A stretch of 64,000 bases of DNA from Propionivibrio soli (GCF_025770765.1 NZ_JANZKY010000008.1:1-64000); one strand, 5' to 3'; shown: positions 25,621 to 35,906, counted from the stretch's first letter. Numbers and translations: made by a program. Notes: a model not told the origin generated them from the letters alone.

Positions 25621-28008
25621 ATGACGCAACGCTACGACGACACCGCCACCCCAGACATGTTTTCCGACGCGGCAACAAGCGCCGTGGCACCGCCAGCCCC
25701 ACCGGCTCCGCCGACACCGACGATCACCGCCGAGGACGACGGCGACAGCATCCTGCTGCACGAAACCGCGGCGCGCGACTACCTTGAGTACGCGGTTGCC
25801 GTGGTCAAGGGCCGCGCTCTGCCCGACGTGAAGGACGGCCAGAAACCGGTGCAACGGCGCGTGCTGTTCGCCATGCACGAACTCGGCCTTGCCGCGGGCG
25901 CCAAGCCGGTGAAGTCGGCGCGCGTCGTCGGCGACGTGATCGGTAAATACCATCCGCATGGCGACTCGTCGGCGTACGACGCGATGGTGCGCGTCGCGCA
26001 GCCGTTCTCGCTCCGCTATCCGCTGGTCGACGGTCAAGGCAACTTCGGTTCGCGAGACGGCGACGGCGCGGCGGCGATGCGTTACACCGAAGCGCGTCTG
26101 ACACCGATTGCCGAACTCCTGCTTGGCGAAATCGACGAAGGCACCGTCGACTTCCAACCGAACTACGACGGCTCCTTCGACGAGCCGGCGTTTCTTCCCG
26201 CACGGCTGCCCTTCTCGCTCCTGAATGGCGCCTCGGGGATCGCCGTCGGCATGGCGACGGAAATGCCGCCGCACAACCTGCAAGAAGTCGCCAACGCGGC
26301 GATCGCGTTGATCCAGAACCCGACAGCCGAGCTCGCCGAACTGATGCAATACATCCCCGGCCCGGATTATCCCGGCGGCGGGCAGATCATCTCCGCGGAA
26401 TCCGAGATTGCCGCCGCCTACGCAAGCGGCCGCGGCAGCCTGCGCGTACGGGCACGCTACGAGTTCGAGGAGCTCGCCCGCGGCGCGTGGCAACTCGTCG
26501 TCAAGGAATTGCCACCCGGCGTATCGAGCGCCAAGGTTCTGTCCGAAATCGGCGGCGTGATGAACCCGCAGCCCAAACCGGGCAAGAAATCGATCGAGCA
26601 GTCTGCCGCCCAGCTGAAAGCGCTCTTCGCTTCGCAGCTCGAACGCGCGCGCGACGAATCGGGCAAGGACGACGACGTTCGTCTCGTCTTCGAGCCTGTC
26701 AGTTCGCGGCTCGACCGCGACGAGTTCGTCGCGTTGCTGCTCGCACACACGAGTCTGGAGACCACAGCCCCCATCAATCTTGTCGCTGTCGGCCTCGACG
26801 GTCGGCCGTGCCAGAAAACGCTCGTCGATCTGATTGCGGAGTGGTGCCGCTTCCGCCTGCAGACGGTGCGCCGGCGCAGCGAGTTCCGGCTCGCGAAGGC
26901 CAACGACCGCATCCATATCCTCGAAGGCCGACACATCGTCTTCCTCAACATCGACGAGGTGATTCGCATCATTCGCGAGTCGGACGAGCCGAAGCCGGCG
27001 CTGATTGCGCGCTTTTCCCTCTCGGACCGCCAGGCCGACGACATCCTCGAGATCCGCCTGCGTCAGCTTGCGCGTCTCGAAGGCATCAAGATCGAGCAAG
27101 AGCTCGAAAAGCTGCGTGCAGAAAAAGACGATCTCGAGAAGCTGCTTGCCAGCGACACGCTGATGCGCAAGCTGGTGGTCAAGGAAATCAAAGCCGACGC
27201 AGCCAAGCACGGCGACGCGCGGCGTACGGTAATTCAACCGGCGGCCATGGCGTCACGCTCCGAGGTGGCTGCCGTTGCCGATGAACCGGTGACCTTGATC
27301 GTCTCCGAGAAAGGTTGGGCCCGTGTGCGCCAGGGGCACAATCTGGACCTGTCGGGTGTGGCCTATAAGGACGGGGACGGGCCCGGCGTGAACTACGAGT
27401 GCCGCTCGGTCGATTCGCTCGTCATCCTTTCGAACGAGGGACGCGCGTTCACCGTGCCGATTGCGGCACTGCCCGACGGACGCGGCATGGGTGCCCCGCT
27501 GCCCTCGTTCGTCGACATGGGCCACAGCCGGATCGCGCACGTGCTCGTCGGCCGTCCGGAAGATGAACTGCTGGTGGCCAAATCGTCCGGATACGGATTC
27601 ATCTGCACGTACGGCGACCTGCTCTCGCGTCAGAAGGCCGGTAAATCCTTCCTGACAGTCGAAGACGGCGCCAGCGTCCTGCAGCCCTCGTCGGTTGCAG
27701 GCACTGACCACATCGCGGCGCTTTCCGACGACGGCCGCCTGCTGGTCTTCCCGATCGACCAGATGAAGCACCTCTCGGGTGGCAAAGGTGTGCAGATCAT
27801 CGGCCTCAAGGGCAAGGAAACGCTGAAATCGGCGATCGCCGTCCACGGTCCCGTCGTCCGCATAAAGGGAGTGTTCCGCAACAAACCGAAAGAACTGCTC
27901 TCGGAAGAAAAGCATCTCGGGCAGCGCGCCCGGCGGGGCGCGGCTGTGGGCCTCGTCAATGCCCCGGCTATCGAGGGCATCACGAGGGAGGAAACAAACG
28001 CCGCCTGA
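25621..28008 (+). CDS. parC: DNA topoisomerase IV subunit A
   Basis: ParC is the DNA-cleaving subunit of topoisomerase IV. The protein has 795 residues, slightly longer than E. coli ParC because of a Pro/Ala-rich N-terminal leader ([13 protein letters not shown]). The quinolone-resistance-determining region reads [22 protein letters not shown] with the usual Ser-80-like and Glu/Asp-84-like neighbourhood (here D-S-S-A-Y-D). The catalytic Tyr is in [12 protein letters not shown]-terminal beta-pinwheel includes [22 protein letters not shown]. It starts one base after the parE stop. Confidence 0.97.
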   Translation: MTQRYDDTATPDMFSDAATSAVAPPAPPAPPTPTITAEDDGDSILLHETAARDYLEYAVAVVKGRALPDVKDGQKPVQRRVLFAMHELGLAAGAKPVKSARVVGDVIGKYHPHGDSSAYDAMVRVAQPFSLRYPLVDGQGNFGSRDGDGAAAMRYTEARLTPIAELLLGEIDEGTVDFQPNYDGSFDEPAFLPARLPFSLLNGASGIAVGMATEMPPHNLQEVANAAIALIQNPTAELAELMQYIPGPDYPGGGQIISAESEIAAAYASGRGSLRVRARYEFEELARGAWQLVVKELPPGVSSAKVLSEIGGVMNPQPKPGKKSIEQSAAQLKALFASQLERARDESGKDDDVRLVFEPVSSRLDRDEFVALLLAHTSLETTAPINLVAVGLDGRPCQKTLVDLIAEWCRFRLQTVRRRSEFRLAKANDRIHILEGRHIVFLNIDEVIRIIRESDEPKPALIARFSLSDRQADDILEIRLRQLARLEGIKIEQELEKLRAEKDDLEKLLASDTLMRKLVVKEIKADAAKHGDARRTVIQPAAMASRSEVAAVADEPVTLIVSEKGWARVRQGHNLDLSGVAYKDGDGPGVNYECRSVDSLVILSNEGRAFTVPIAALPDGRGMGAPLPSFVDMGHSRIAHVLVGRPEDELLVAKSSGYGFICTYGDLLSRQKAGKSFLTVEDGASVLQPSSVAGTDHIAALSDDGRLLVFPIDQMKHLSGGKGVQIIGLKGKETLKSAIAVHGPVVRIKGVFRNKPKELLSEEKHLGQRARRGAAVGLVNAPAIEGITREETNAA

Positions 28009-28029
28009 CCGGCGAAAGGAGGACCGGAC

Positions 28030-28838
28030 ATGGAAATCCAGCACGGTGCGCGGGTCGTCGCCGGCGAGCGTTACCGACTGCGAACGCTGACCGTTCGGGA
28101 CCATCTTTTCTCGATGGTCCTCACGGGAAACAAAGGCCTCTATTCTGCCGGCCGGAAAATAGCCGTCACTCCGGGGACAGGCGTCCTGCTGGCCTGCGGA
28201 ACGCAGTGGGACGTCGTCAACGACCCCGCTCGCCACGGCCACTACGAGGCCGTGGTGCTGGCTTTCGACGACGAGGCGGTTCGCGAACTCGGCAGTTGCC
28301 CGCCCGATGAAAAGTCCATCGTCGTCACTGGCGCTCACGTGCTGCCCGTTGACGCCGAATTGAGCGAAGCGATGCAGCGCACCCTGCCCCCAAAACAGAC
28401 GCTAAGGCCCTCTGCCCGCCTGCTTCGCCATCGAGTACTTGAGGTGCTGCTTCAGCTTGCCGAGCGCGGTTATCGCTTCGCCCCGATGGCGGAAATGGCG
28501 TGGGCCGAGCGTGTTCGGCGCATGGTCGCCAGCGTCCGCACGCCGAGTGGAACGCCAACACGCTGGCAAGCGCCTTCAACGTCAGCGAATCGACTCTCCG
28601 GCGCCGGGTCGAGGGCTGCGGGAACACACTCGCCCGGCTGGTCCGCGAGGTGCGCCTGGAAACGGCGTTGTCCCTCTTGCAAACAACGGAACTTCCTGTC
28701 GGTGAGGTCGCGCAGCGATGCGGCTGGGATTCGCATAGCCGGTTCTCTGCGGCGTTCCAGGAGCGGTGGAGCGTCGCGCCTATCGTCGTCCGCGCACGGT
28801 TGAAGGAATCCGCACAAGCATTGACGGAAAACGGCTAA
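28030..28838 (+). pseudogene. AraC family regulator, split by a one-base frameshift
   Basis: The first frame, from an ATG with a strong AAAGGAGG, gives an N-terminal cupin-like sensor domain and a helical linker up to WAERVRRMVAS. Near 28534 the frame breaks. The matching AraC helix-turn-helix pair (EWNANTLASAFNVSESTLRRRVEGCGNTL, then LPVGEVAQRCGWDSHSRFSAAFQERWSVAP) continues in another frame to 28838. Adding one base near GCGTCC would restore a continuous protein of about 270 residues. It is therefore a recent pseudogene or a sequencing error. As read, the DNA-binding domain is lost. It follows parC by 21 bp and precedes the PEBP gene it may have controlled. Confidence 0.85.
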
Positions 28839-28893
28839 CGTCCCTGTGGCCCCTGCGGCGACGATGACGTTTTCAACGTCACGGAGATCCTCC

Positions 28894-29448
28894 ATGAAAC
28901 GCCTTGCTCAGACGCTTCTCGTCACTCTCTCGGCATTGACTTTTTCCGCGCACGCGGGCGGCTTTTCCCTGCGCAGCCCGTCGATCGCTCCGGGCGGCAG
29001 GCTGGGAGAAGCCCAAGTGTTGAACGGCTTCGGTTGCCAGGGGAGCAATACGTCGCCGGCGTTGCAATGGAAAAACCCACCCGTCGGCACCCAAAGCTTC
29101 GCCGTCACCGTGTACGATCCGGACGCTCCGACCGGCTCAGGCTGGTGGCATTGGGTGGTGTATGACATTCCCGCCACGGCAATCGGGCTGGACGAAGGCG
29201 CCGGGAGCACGGACGGTCGAAAGCTGCCGCAGGGATCAGTGCAGGGTCGGACGGATTTCGGCGGCCCCGGGTACGGCGGCGCCTGCCCGCCGGCCGGCGA
29301 CAAGCCGCACCGCTACATCTTCACGGTTCATGCGCTCAAGACCCCGCATCTCGATCTGCCGGCGGATGCTTCGGCGGCGATGGTTGGATTCATGATCCAC
29401 GGTAACCGGCTTGGCAGTGCTTCAGTGCAAGCCAAATACGCACGCTGA
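28894..29448 (+). CDS. YbhB/YbcL family (PEBP, Raf-kinase-inhibitor-like) periplasmic protein
   Basis: A 184-residue protein with a Sec signal peptide (MKRLAQTLLVTLSALTFSAHA, cleavage before GGF). The mature part has the PEBP fold: the ligand-pocket signature DPDAPTGSGWWHWVVYDIP and the later GGACPPAGDKPHRYIFTVHAL. Bacterial members are small stable proteins of unclear biochemical role, sometimes linked to tolerance of organic compounds. GGAG precedes the chosen ATG; an in-frame ATG 16 codons earlier lacks one and would bury the signal peptide. It lies 55 bp after the frameshifted AraC gene. Confidence 0.9.
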   Translation: MKRLAQTLLVTLSALTFSAHAGGFSLRSPSIAPGGRLGEAQVLNGFGCQGSNTSPALQWKNPPVGTQSFAVTVYDPDAPTGSGWWHWVVYDIPATAIGLDEGAGSTDGRKLPQGSVQGRTDFGGPGYGGACPPAGDKPHRYIFTVHALKTPHLDLPADASAAMVGFMIHGNRLGSASVQAKYAR

Positions 29449-29651
29449 GCGCACGGCGAAAAACCGGGTTTTCGATTCCATCGCCAAGCCGGCCGATTTC
29501 CCGGCGAGCCGGAAGGCTCCGCCGGCGTCTTCGGTTGGTTCGCCGCCTGCACTTCGGAATCGGCAGCCGGCGTACTGCAAGGGTCTGCTGACACAACCCT
29601 GTCAGCAGTCCTTCCGCATACTGGGCTCTCCATCCAACGAAGGAGATTCCC

Positions 29652-30020
29652 ATGAACGTCATCAACTGGTTCGAGATTCCCGTTACCAACTTCGCGCGTG
29701 CTCGCCGCTTCTATGAAACAATCATGGCCGTGGAGCTCAAGGTCGAAGAGAGTTTTCCCGGCATGCGCATGGCCATTTTCCCGGCCGCAGATGAAGACGC
29801 GACCGGTTGCCTGATCGAATTTGCCGAGGCGCGCCCGCATGCCGATGGGGTGCGCATCTATCTGCATGGTGGTGACGATCTGGCCCCGATTCTCGGGCGC
29901 GTCGCCGCGGCGGGCGGCTCTGTCATCATGCCGAAAACGTTCCTGCGCGAGGATATCGGCCACATCGGGATGTTCCGTGATACCGAAGGCAACCTTGTTG
30001 GGCTGCACTCGCTGCACTGA
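29652..30020 (+). CDS. VOC (glyoxalase/bleomycin-resistance) family protein
   Basis: A single-unit 122-residue vicinal-oxygen-chelate protein: INWFEIPVTNFARARRFYETIM at the start, GVRIYLHGGDDLAPILGRVAAAGGSVIMPKT in the middle, and the terminal GHIGMFRDTEGNLVGLHSLH. The His and Glu positions that bind metal in glyoxalases are partly present, so enzymatic activity is uncertain. GGAG lies 7 bp before the ATG. Small VOC proteins next to WYL/YafY regulators, as here, recur in proteobacteria, which suggests stress or detoxification. The substrate is unknown. Confidence 0.9.
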   Translation: MNVINWFEIPVTNFARARRFYETIMAVELKVEESFPGMRMAIFPAADEDATGCLIEFAEARPHADGVRIYLHGGDDLAPILGRVAAAGGSVIMPKTFLREDIGHIGMFRDTEGNLVGLHSLH

Positions 30021-30105
30021 CCGAGGACCTCGCCGGGATAGACGCTAGACGCTCATCCCGGCGCCGGTCTCGATCATCGACGAAGATCGGGCACAATAGC
30101 CGTCC

Positions 30106-30408
30106 ATGAATCCGCGCAAAGTTCATCGCTCACATCTGGCGCGCCTCGAAGACTTGCCGAACGTTGGCCCCGCGATGGCAGCGGATTTTCGGCTACTCGG
30201 CATCCATACGCCTGATGACCTGCGTGGCAAGGACGCCTGGGCGCTCTACGCGAAGCTGTGTACGCGAACCGGCAGGCGCCACGATCCCTGCGTGATCGAC
30301 GTGTTCCTATCGGTAACGAGCTTCATGTCCGGAGGCAAACCGCTGCCCTGGTGGCATTTCACCGCCGAGCGCAAGCGTCACATGCAGAGCGATCATGCGC
30401 CGCGCTGA
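30106..30408 (+). CDS. Helix-hairpin-helix protein (Cdd1/mitomycin-resistance-like)
   Basis: A 100-residue protein with LEDLPNVGPAMAADFRLLGIHTPDDLRGKDAWALYAKLC, a helix-hairpin-helix motif of the Pathogenicity-locus Cdd1 group, followed by DPCVIDVFLSVTSFMSGG and PLPWWHFTAERKRHM. The family is widespread and its function unknown; the hairpin motif suggests nucleic-acid binding. It overlaps the following WYL regulator gene by 14 bp, so the two are translationally coupled. Confidence 0.85.
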   Translation: MNPRKVHRSHLARLEDLPNVGPAMAADFRLLGIHTPDDLRGKDAWALYAKLCTRTGRRHDPCVIDVFLSVTSFMSGGKPLPWWHFTAERKRHMQSDHAPR

Positions 30409-31090
30409 CCGCCTGTTTCGCCTTGTCGAGTTGCTGCGCAGCCGTCGCTTCGCCACCGGCGCCTGGCTTGCCGAGCAGTTGCAGGTTTCCCTGCGCACGG
30501 TGTATCGCGACGTCGCCGATCTTTCCGCCTCCGGCCTGCCGATCGAGGGTGAAGCGGGGGTCGGGTATCGCCTGCGTTACCGACTCGACGTACCGCCGCT
30601 GCTCTTCGACGTACAGGAACTCGAAGCGCTGCTCGTTGGTTCGCGCATGGTACAGGCGTGGGGCGACACGGAGCTCGCCGTCGCCGCCGGCGCGGCACTG
30701 GCCAAGATTCACAACGCGTTGCCCGAACTCTTGCGCCGCGAGGCACGCATCGCCCAACTCTATGTGCCGCCGACGCCGAAGCGGCCGCGCTGGTTGCAGG
30801 AATTGCGCTCCGCGATCCGGCAACGTGAAGTGGTGTCGATCGACTACAAGCGCGAGGATGGCGAACCCTCGTCGCGTACGGTCTGGCCGCTCGGTCTGTT
30901 CTTCTGGGGGCACACGTGGACGCTCGTCGGCTGGTGCACGCTGCGCGACGACTTCCGCCACTTTCGCGTAGACCGGATAGCCCACCTGGAACGTCCAGGC
31001 GCGAGCTACCCCGTGACCCCGGGCCGGCGGCTTGACGACTATTTCGACCTGCTCGAACAACGCGAGAACATTACCGTTCCCCGCGACTGA
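30395..31090 (+). CDS. YafY-type WYL-domain transcriptional regulator
   Basis: A 231-residue regulator. The N-terminal HTH_11/DeoR-like winged helix is RLFRLVELLRSRRFATGAWLAEQLQVSLRTVYRDVADLSASGLPIEGE. The C-terminal WYL domain runs from about residue 138 (IRQREVVSIDYKREDG...RTVWPLGLFFWGHTWTLVGWCTLRDDFRHFRVDRIAHL). WYL domains sense nucleotides or DNA ends and often control stress genes. Here it probably regulates the VOC/Cdd1-like cluster upstream. It overlaps the Cdd1-like gene by 14 bp. Confidence 0.9.
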   Translation: MRRADRLFRLVELLRSRRFATGAWLAEQLQVSLRTVYRDVADLSASGLPIEGEAGVGYRLRYRLDVPPLLFDVQELEALLVGSRMVQAWGDTELAVAAGAALAKIHNALPELLRREARIAQLYVPPTPKRPRWLQELRSAIRQREVVSIDYKREDGEPSSRTVWPLGLFFWGHTWTLVGWCTLRDDFRHFRVDRIAHLERPGASYPVTPGRRLDDYFDLLEQRENITVPRD

Positions 31091-31376
31091 ACGCTCTCCC
31101 GCACCTGATAGTTAGGGGCTTGGCCCCGTCACGGACCCCTCGACGGCAAGAATCGGTGACAGGTAGCCAAGGAACGGTGGAGTCAGGGAAGACCCATGAT
31201 GCTCCTTGCTATCGTCCTGCGCCTCGGTGCATCCTGCTCTACGCGCTTGAGGAGAAAACGTCCTGAAGCCAGGCCTGCTTCGCCTTCGTCCCCTTTGCTT
31301 TAGCGTCACGCATCCCCTTCTTTCCCTGCTATGCTGGGTTGGGAAACCCCACAAGAATCAAATAAGGAGGAGGGCT

Positions 31377-33008
31377 ATGATCTCATTCGAAAGCATGCGC
31401 GTCAGGACGCGGCTGTTGGTTGCCGGCATTGCGGTGCTGCTCGGTCTCGTGCTCGTCGCCGGATATACGCTGATTCAGATCCGGAACGAGGCGGTCGCGG
31501 CGCACAGCACGCGAATCAAGGACCTGGTCGATTCTTCCAAGGGCATCGTTGCCCACTTCCAGAAGCTCGAAACCGACAAGAAACTGACACTTGAGGAAGC
31601 ACAGACCCAGGCGAAGGAGGCATTGCGCATCGTGCGCTTTGGCGCCGACGACTATTTCTTCATCTACGATTTCGACGGCAAGGCGATCATGGTCGCCGGC
31701 AACCCGAAAATCGAAGGCCAGGCGATGCTCGGCAAGACCGACGCCAAGGGCTTCAAGCTCTGGGACGCGATCGTGGCGACCGGTAAAGGGCCGGGCAAAG
31801 GCTTTATCGAGTACTGGTTCCCGCGCGCGGGCCAACAGGAATCGAAACCCAAGCTCGCCTACCTCGCCGCCGTTCCCGAATGGCAGTGGATTCTCGGCAC
31901 GGGCGTCTACATCGACGACGTCGACCAGGCGGTGAACAAAGCGGCGCTCAGTTATGGCCTGATATCGCTGGTGGTCTTGGCGCTCGTCGGCGTGATCGGC
32001 TTCTTTGTCGCGCGCAGCATCGTGCACCAACTGGGCGGCGAGCCGGCCATGGCGATTGCGGTGATGTCGCGTGCCGCTGCGGGAGATCTGACAGCGGAGG
32101 TCCAATCGGCCGGCAAAGGCAGTATTCTGGATTCGGCGGGACAAATGGTCCGCTCCATTCGCAACATGGTGGCCGAGATCACCCACAGTTCCGCCTCGCT
32201 GACGCGCGGCGCGGAACAGATCAGCACGGCGTCGGGCGAGGTGGCCATCGCCGCGCGTAACCAGACCGACGCTACCCAGTCGATGGCGGCGGCCATCGAA
32301 GAAATGACGGTCAGCGTCAACCACATCTCCGACAGTGCGAACGATACGCGCAACAGTTCGCAGAACTCGGTGCGTTTGGCCGAGGACGGTTACGCCCGTG
32401 TCGAAGCGGCGACCAAGAACATCCGCGAGATTTCGTCGACCGTCAGCGATGCTTCGCAACGTATCCATGCGCTCGAGGAACACGCCCGCCAGATCTCGTC
32501 GATCGCTGGTGTCATCAAGGATATTGCGGGCCAGACCAACCTCTTGGCATTGAACGCGGCGATCGAAGCGGCCCGCGCCGGAGAACAGGGACGCGGCTTC
32601 GCCGTGGTCGCCGACGAAGTCCGCAAGCTCGCCGAACGAACCTCCTCGGCGACGGTGGAGATCGAGCAGATGATCGCCGGCATCCAGACCGACACAGGCG
32701 ATACGGTCGCCGTGATGACCGCTGCGCTGCCGCAAGTCGCGGCCAGTGTCGAAGCCGCCGACGGCGCCGCAGCTTCCTTGCAGCAGATCAAGGACGGTGC
32801 GCAAACGACGCTGACGAGCATTACCAATGTCGCCGATGCAACGCGCGAGCAAAGCATCGCGAGCAACAACATCGCGCAGCGCGTCGAGCAGATCGCCCAA
32901 ATGGTCGAGGAAACGACGGCCGCCATGCAGTCGACGGCGGACACCGCCCGTCAGATGGAGAAAATCGCCGGCGAACTGTCGGCACTGGTCAGCCGCTTCC
33001 GCTGCTGA
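31377..33008 (+). CDS. Methyl-accepting chemotaxis protein with periplasmic single Cache domain
   Basis: A 543-residue chemoreceptor. The first membrane helix is [23 protein letters not shown]. The periplasmic sCache_2-type domain follows ([34 protein letters not shown], then the end [16 protein letters not shown]); such domains bind small organic acids. A second helix, [21 protein letters not shown], a HAMP region and the signalling hairpin [38 protein letters not shown] complete it. No CheR pentapeptide is visible. GGAGG precedes the ATG. Solo gene. Confidence 0.93.
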   Translation: MISFESMRVRTRLLVAGIAVLLGLVLVAGYTLIQIRNEAVAAHSTRIKDLVDSSKGIVAHFQKLETDKKLTLEEAQTQAKEALRIVRFGADDYFFIYDFDGKAIMVAGNPKIEGQAMLGKTDAKGFKLWDAIVATGKGPGKGFIEYWFPRAGQQESKPKLAYLAAVPEWQWILGTGVYIDDVDQAVNKAALSYGLISLVVLALVGVIGFFVARSIVHQLGGEPAMAIAVMSRAAAGDLTAEVQSAGKGSILDSAGQMVRSIRNMVAEITHSSASLTRGAEQISTASGEVAIAARNQTDATQSMAAAIEEMTVSVNHISDSANDTRNSSQNSVRLAEDGYARVEAATKNIREISSTVSDASQRIHALEEHARQISSIAGVIKDIAGQTNLLALNAAIEAARAGEQGRGFAVVADEVRKLAERTSSATVEIEQMIAGIQTDTGDTVAVMTAALPQVAASVEAADGAAASLQQIKDGAQTTLTSITNVADATREQSIASNNIAQRVEQIAQMVEETTAAMQSTADTARQMEKIAGELSALVSRFRC

Positions 33009-33104
33009 CCGCAAGGCGCCTTGGTTGAACGCGGCGGCTCCAGCCGGCCGCCGCGTTCAGCGTCAGCCTCAGAATGACAAGCACATACGAAGGAGAGGAA
33101 TTGG

Positions 33105-33683
33105 ATGCGCTCGCTTTCCCTGAATTCGCTGCTGCTCGCGGCAACCGCTTTACTCGCATCTTGCGCCATCGTTCCACCAGCACCGCGCACTGTTTCCGTC
33201 AGCGAGGCCCGGCTCGCGCAAATGATCGGCTCGCAGTTTCCCTTCAACAGCGAGATGCTCGAAGTCCTCGACGTGAACGTCAGCGCACCACGCATCACGC
33301 TCGATCCGGTTAACAACCGCATCAACACTTCGTTTGACCTCGGTGTTTCGGGCCAGGGCTTGATCGGGCTGCTGACCACGAAAACCTATCAGGGTGCAAT
33401 GGATCTCAGCTATGGCCTGCGCTTCGAACCAAGCGACTATACCGTGCGCATGACGGACGTACGAGTCAGCCGCTTCAGCGTCGAAGGGGCCCCGGAGGTT
33501 CTCAAACGCCCGATCGAAAAGCTCGGAGCACCGCTTGCAAAGAAGCTGCTCAAGGATTACGCGCTGTACAAGCTCCAGCCCGAGGATCTTCAAGCAACCG
33601 AAGGCTGGATGTACAAGCCGGCATCGTTCCGGATCGAACCAACCGGGCTTTCGATCACGCTCGACCCTGTAGCGCGGCAGTAA
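33105..33683 (+). CDS. DUF1439 (YceB-like) lipoprotein
   Basis: A 192-residue lipoprotein with signal peptide and lipobox LLASC (Cys about 20). After it come VSVSEARLAQMIGSQFPFNSEMLEVLDVNVSAPRITL and the DLGVSGQG...GAMDLSYGLRFEPSDYTVRMTDVRVSRFSV block of the YceB/DUF1439 family, which has a lipid-binding-like tubular fold. Probably outer-membrane anchored, facing the periplasm. AAGGAG precedes the ATG. It lies about 100 bp after the chemoreceptor and appears to be its own unit. Function unknown. Confidence 0.85.
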   Translation: MRSLSLNSLLLAATALLASCAIVPPAPRTVSVSEARLAQMIGSQFPFNSEMLEVLDVNVSAPRITLDPVNNRINTSFDLGVSGQGLIGLLTTKTYQGAMDLSYGLRFEPSDYTVRMTDVRVSRFSVEGAPEVLKRPIEKLGAPLAKKLLKDYALYKLQPEDLQATEGWMYKPASFRIEPTGLSITLDPVARQ

Positions 33684-33825
33684 CGCGCCGTACCAAGCGG
33701 CCAGGCGTATTTGCGCGAGCCGCGCGTCGGCAGTCGGCTCGTCCTTGGCGTTGACCTGTCTATGGCTTGATACTTTTAACTGCGCGTCCGGCGGCAATCG
33801 GCCGTCGTTCACACAGGAGAAAATC

Positions 33826-34017
33826 ATGGCAAACGCACGCATGGATCGCGACAAATGGGTGGAGGTATTTCGCGCCACCGGATTGGATGAGGCCGCGATG
33901 ACACGCTGGCATCAAGAATTCGAACAGCGCTACCCAGACGGACATCAGGCTTTTCTGGAGTGGATCCAACTGCCAGCGAAGGAAATCTCGGTGATCCGGG
34001 CGCAAACCGGCAACTGA
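33826..34017 (+). CDS. Small protein homologous to the C-terminal module of the adjacent MerR regulator
   Basis: A 63-residue protein, MANARMDRDKWVEVFRATG..., containing GLDEAAMTRWHQEFEQRYPDGHQAFLEWI. The same pattern (W-x6-A-x-GLDE-x2-M-x2-WH-x-EFE-x3-P-x2-HQ-x-FLE-x6-EI-x2-IR) is in the C-terminal part of the MerR protein encoded 52 bp downstream. It is thus a free-standing copy of that module. AGGAG precedes the ATG. It may bind the same ligand or form mixed complexes with the regulator (inference). Confidence 0.75.
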   Translation: MANARMDRDKWVEVFRATGLDEAAMTRWHQEFEQRYPDGHQAFLEWIQLPAKEISVIRAQTGN

Positions 34018-34069
34018 AACTAAGCCGTGCGCTGGCTCGGAGCCGGCGCCGCTTTCACTGGAGCTCAAT

Positions 34070-34726
34070 GTGCATACGATCGGGGAGATCGGCAAACGCT
34101 TCGGGATCTCCCGCAGCACGCTGCTTTATTACGACTCAATTGGCCTGCTCTCACCATCGGGCCGGAGCGCCGGCAATTACCGCCTCTATACCGAGGCGGA
34201 AGTCCGTCGCATGGAGCGCATCAATACGTTCCGGAATATCGGCCTTTCGCTGGACTCGATCAAAGAGCTGCTCCAGTCGGATGAATCGTCGCCATCGGCC
34301 ATACTCGGACGACGCCTGCAAAGCATCGGGCAGGAAATCGGCCGACTAAGGAGACAGCAGCAAATCATCCTCAAACTACTCGGCACGACGCATGAACCGT
34401 CGCTGTACGGGGTTATGACGAAGGAACGCTGGGTGAAGATTCTCTCGGCCGCCGGGCTCGACGAGGACGGCATGCAAAAGTGGCACGCCGAATTCGAACG
34501 CTCGGCACCCGAGGCACATCAGGATTTCCTCGAGTCACTGGGTATCGAAGCGCGGGAAATCACCTTGATCCGAGAGTACTCAAGAGCTGCTGGGAGCTAT
34601 TCGACGCCGCCCCTGGAGACTGGCCGCGCGGGGAACAAGGTGCCAACGAAAAACCGCCAGCGCGCGGCACGCAAATCCGCAACGGGATGCGCCGAGGAAC
34701 CGCGTGCGGCCGCTTCCCCCGACTAA
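34070..34726 (+). CDS. MerR family transcriptional regulator
   Basis: A 218-residue regulator. The N-terminal MerR winged helix is HTIGEIGKRFGISRSTLLYYDSIGLLSPSGRSAGNYRLYTEAEVRRMERI, then a dimerisation helix (about 75-105). Residues about 115-172 are the WH/EFE/HQ-x-FLE module shared with the small protein upstream. The last 45 residues (after IREYSRA) are basic and Pro/Ala-rich and look unlike the family; a late frameshift or stop loss is possible. The start is a GTG with GGAG upstream. It converges on an MFS gene 16 bp away. Confidence 0.85.
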   Translation: MHTIGEIGKRFGISRSTLLYYDSIGLLSPSGRSAGNYRLYTEAEVRRMERINTFRNIGLSLDSIKELLQSDESSPSAILGRRLQSIGQEIGRLRRQQQIILKLLGTTHEPSLYGVMTKERWVKILSAAGLDEDGMQKWHAEFERSAPEAHQDFLESLGIEAREITLIREYSRAAGSYSTPPLETGRAGNKVPTKNRQRAARKSATGCAEEPRAAASPD

Positions 34727-34742
34727 GACGAGCGTTCGAGAA

Positions 34743-35906
34743 TCAGCGCCAGGTCTTGAGTTTCACGGCCCCGCGTGTCCCCGCGGCAACCATCGCGCTG
34801 ACCGCCCAGAACACGCTCGACACACCGATCGTCGCCCCGACGGTGCCGAAAACCATTGGCATGAGAATACTCGACACGTTGATCGACATCATGCGCAAAC
34901 CGAGCGCTTCGCCCTGGCGATGCGGCGGGGTGATCTGGTGCAAGGTGCTCATTACCATCGGCTGCACCGTGCCGAGCGAAAGGCCAAGCAGTACCGAACA
35001 GATCCCCATGCCGAACGCCGAATCCTGCAGCGGATAAGCCGCGTACAGGGCCGCCGCCGCGACCATCGCGGAGGTGATCACCGCCCACTCCTGCAGCCTA
35101 GCCGCGACCAACGGCAGAAAGGCGCGAACTACGGTAGCCGCCGCCGCAAAGGCACCGAGGATGGTGCCAATCAGCGAGGCACTGATGCCGCGCTCATGGC
35201 CGAGGATGGGCACGACGAAGGTATGCACGTCCCAGCACGACGAAAGGACCCAGTTGAGCAACAGGAGAACCCGCATGCGCGGACTGGCCAGGAGTTCCCA
35301 CGAGCTTCCCCGTTCGCCTTCCTTCGCTGGCTGTTCAGCCGGTGAGTCTGTACTGTTGCGTACGAATGGCCATGACAAGAGAGCCATCACGCCCATCACG
35401 GCAAAGCTCGCGCGGAAACCTGCATTGTCGATCATCAAGCCGGCAACGAACGGGCCAAGGAAGTTGGCGATCGATGGCGCAATCGCCAACCAGCCGAACA
35501 CTTGCTTCAGCCGCAATGGATCGTCGGCCATCCGACCGGCGTGACGTTGCAGCGTCACCACGGCGGCACCCGTCGCTCCGCCGCTCAACAGGGCGGCAAC
35601 GCAGAGAACGGGAAAGGTCGGCCATATGGCCGCCAAGGCAGCGCCGACTGCGGCTAAAGCCATATAGATCAGGGACGGCCGCTTCAATCCATGGCGATCA
35701 GCATAGCGCCCCGCCGGCAAGGAGAGGAACAGCGGAGCCAGAGCGAAGAGCGCGAGCAGCATACCGACCGCCGCGGCACTGAAACCTTGTCGTAAAGCCA
35801 GCAAAGGGGCGGCCATACGGATACCGGCCATGCAACCGTTGATGCAGATGTGAACGCCGATCAAGCGCAGCAGCGGCACATTGAGGCGAATAGCGGGCGA
35901 CGTCAT
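34743..35906 (-). CDS. MFS transporter
   Basis: A 387-residue inner-membrane protein with about 12 hydrophobic segments. The loop between helices 2 and 3 has motif A as AGRYADRHGLKRPSLI. The middle charged loop (NSTDSPAEQPAKEGERGSSW) separates the two six-helix halves. The substrate cannot be told. The ATG of MTSPAIRLNVPLL begins a sensible cytosolic N-terminus; a longer frame upstream adds 50 residues that do not look like protein. It converges with the MerR gene, which may regulate it (inference). Confidence 0.87.
   Translation of the reverse strand: MTSPAIRLNVPLLRLIGVHICINGCMAGIRMAAPLLALRQGFSAAAVGMLLALFALAPLFLSLPAGRYADRHGLKRPSLIYMALAAVGAALAAIWPTFPVLCVAALLSGGATGAAVVTLQRHAGRMADDPLRLKQVFGWLAIAPSIANFLGPFVAGLMIDNAGFRASFAVMGVMALLSWPFVRNSTDSPAEQPAKEGERGSSWELLASPRMRVLLLLNWVLSSCWDVHTFVVPILGHERGISASLIGTILGAFAAAATVVRAFLPLVAARLQEWAVITSAMVAAAALYAAYPLQDSAFGMGICSVLLGLSLGTVQPMVMSTLHQITPPHRQGEALGLRMMSINVSSILMPMVFGTVGATIGVSSVFWAVSAMVAAGTRGAVKLKTWR

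Noticed and set aside
25588-27237. 549-codon minus-strand frame opposite parC
   Set aside because: Shadow of parC caused by GC-rich codon bias; no recognisable domain.
31383-33014. Long minus-strand open frame of 543 codons opposite the Cache chemoreceptor
   Set aside because: It is the antisense shadow of a clear MCP gene; composition is His/Arg-rich and no family motif is present.
34480-35037. 185-codon plus-strand frame after the MerR domain
   Set aside because: It overlaps the MerR end and lies antisense to the MFS gene; no family match. Kept only as a possible sign of a late frameshift in the MerR gene.
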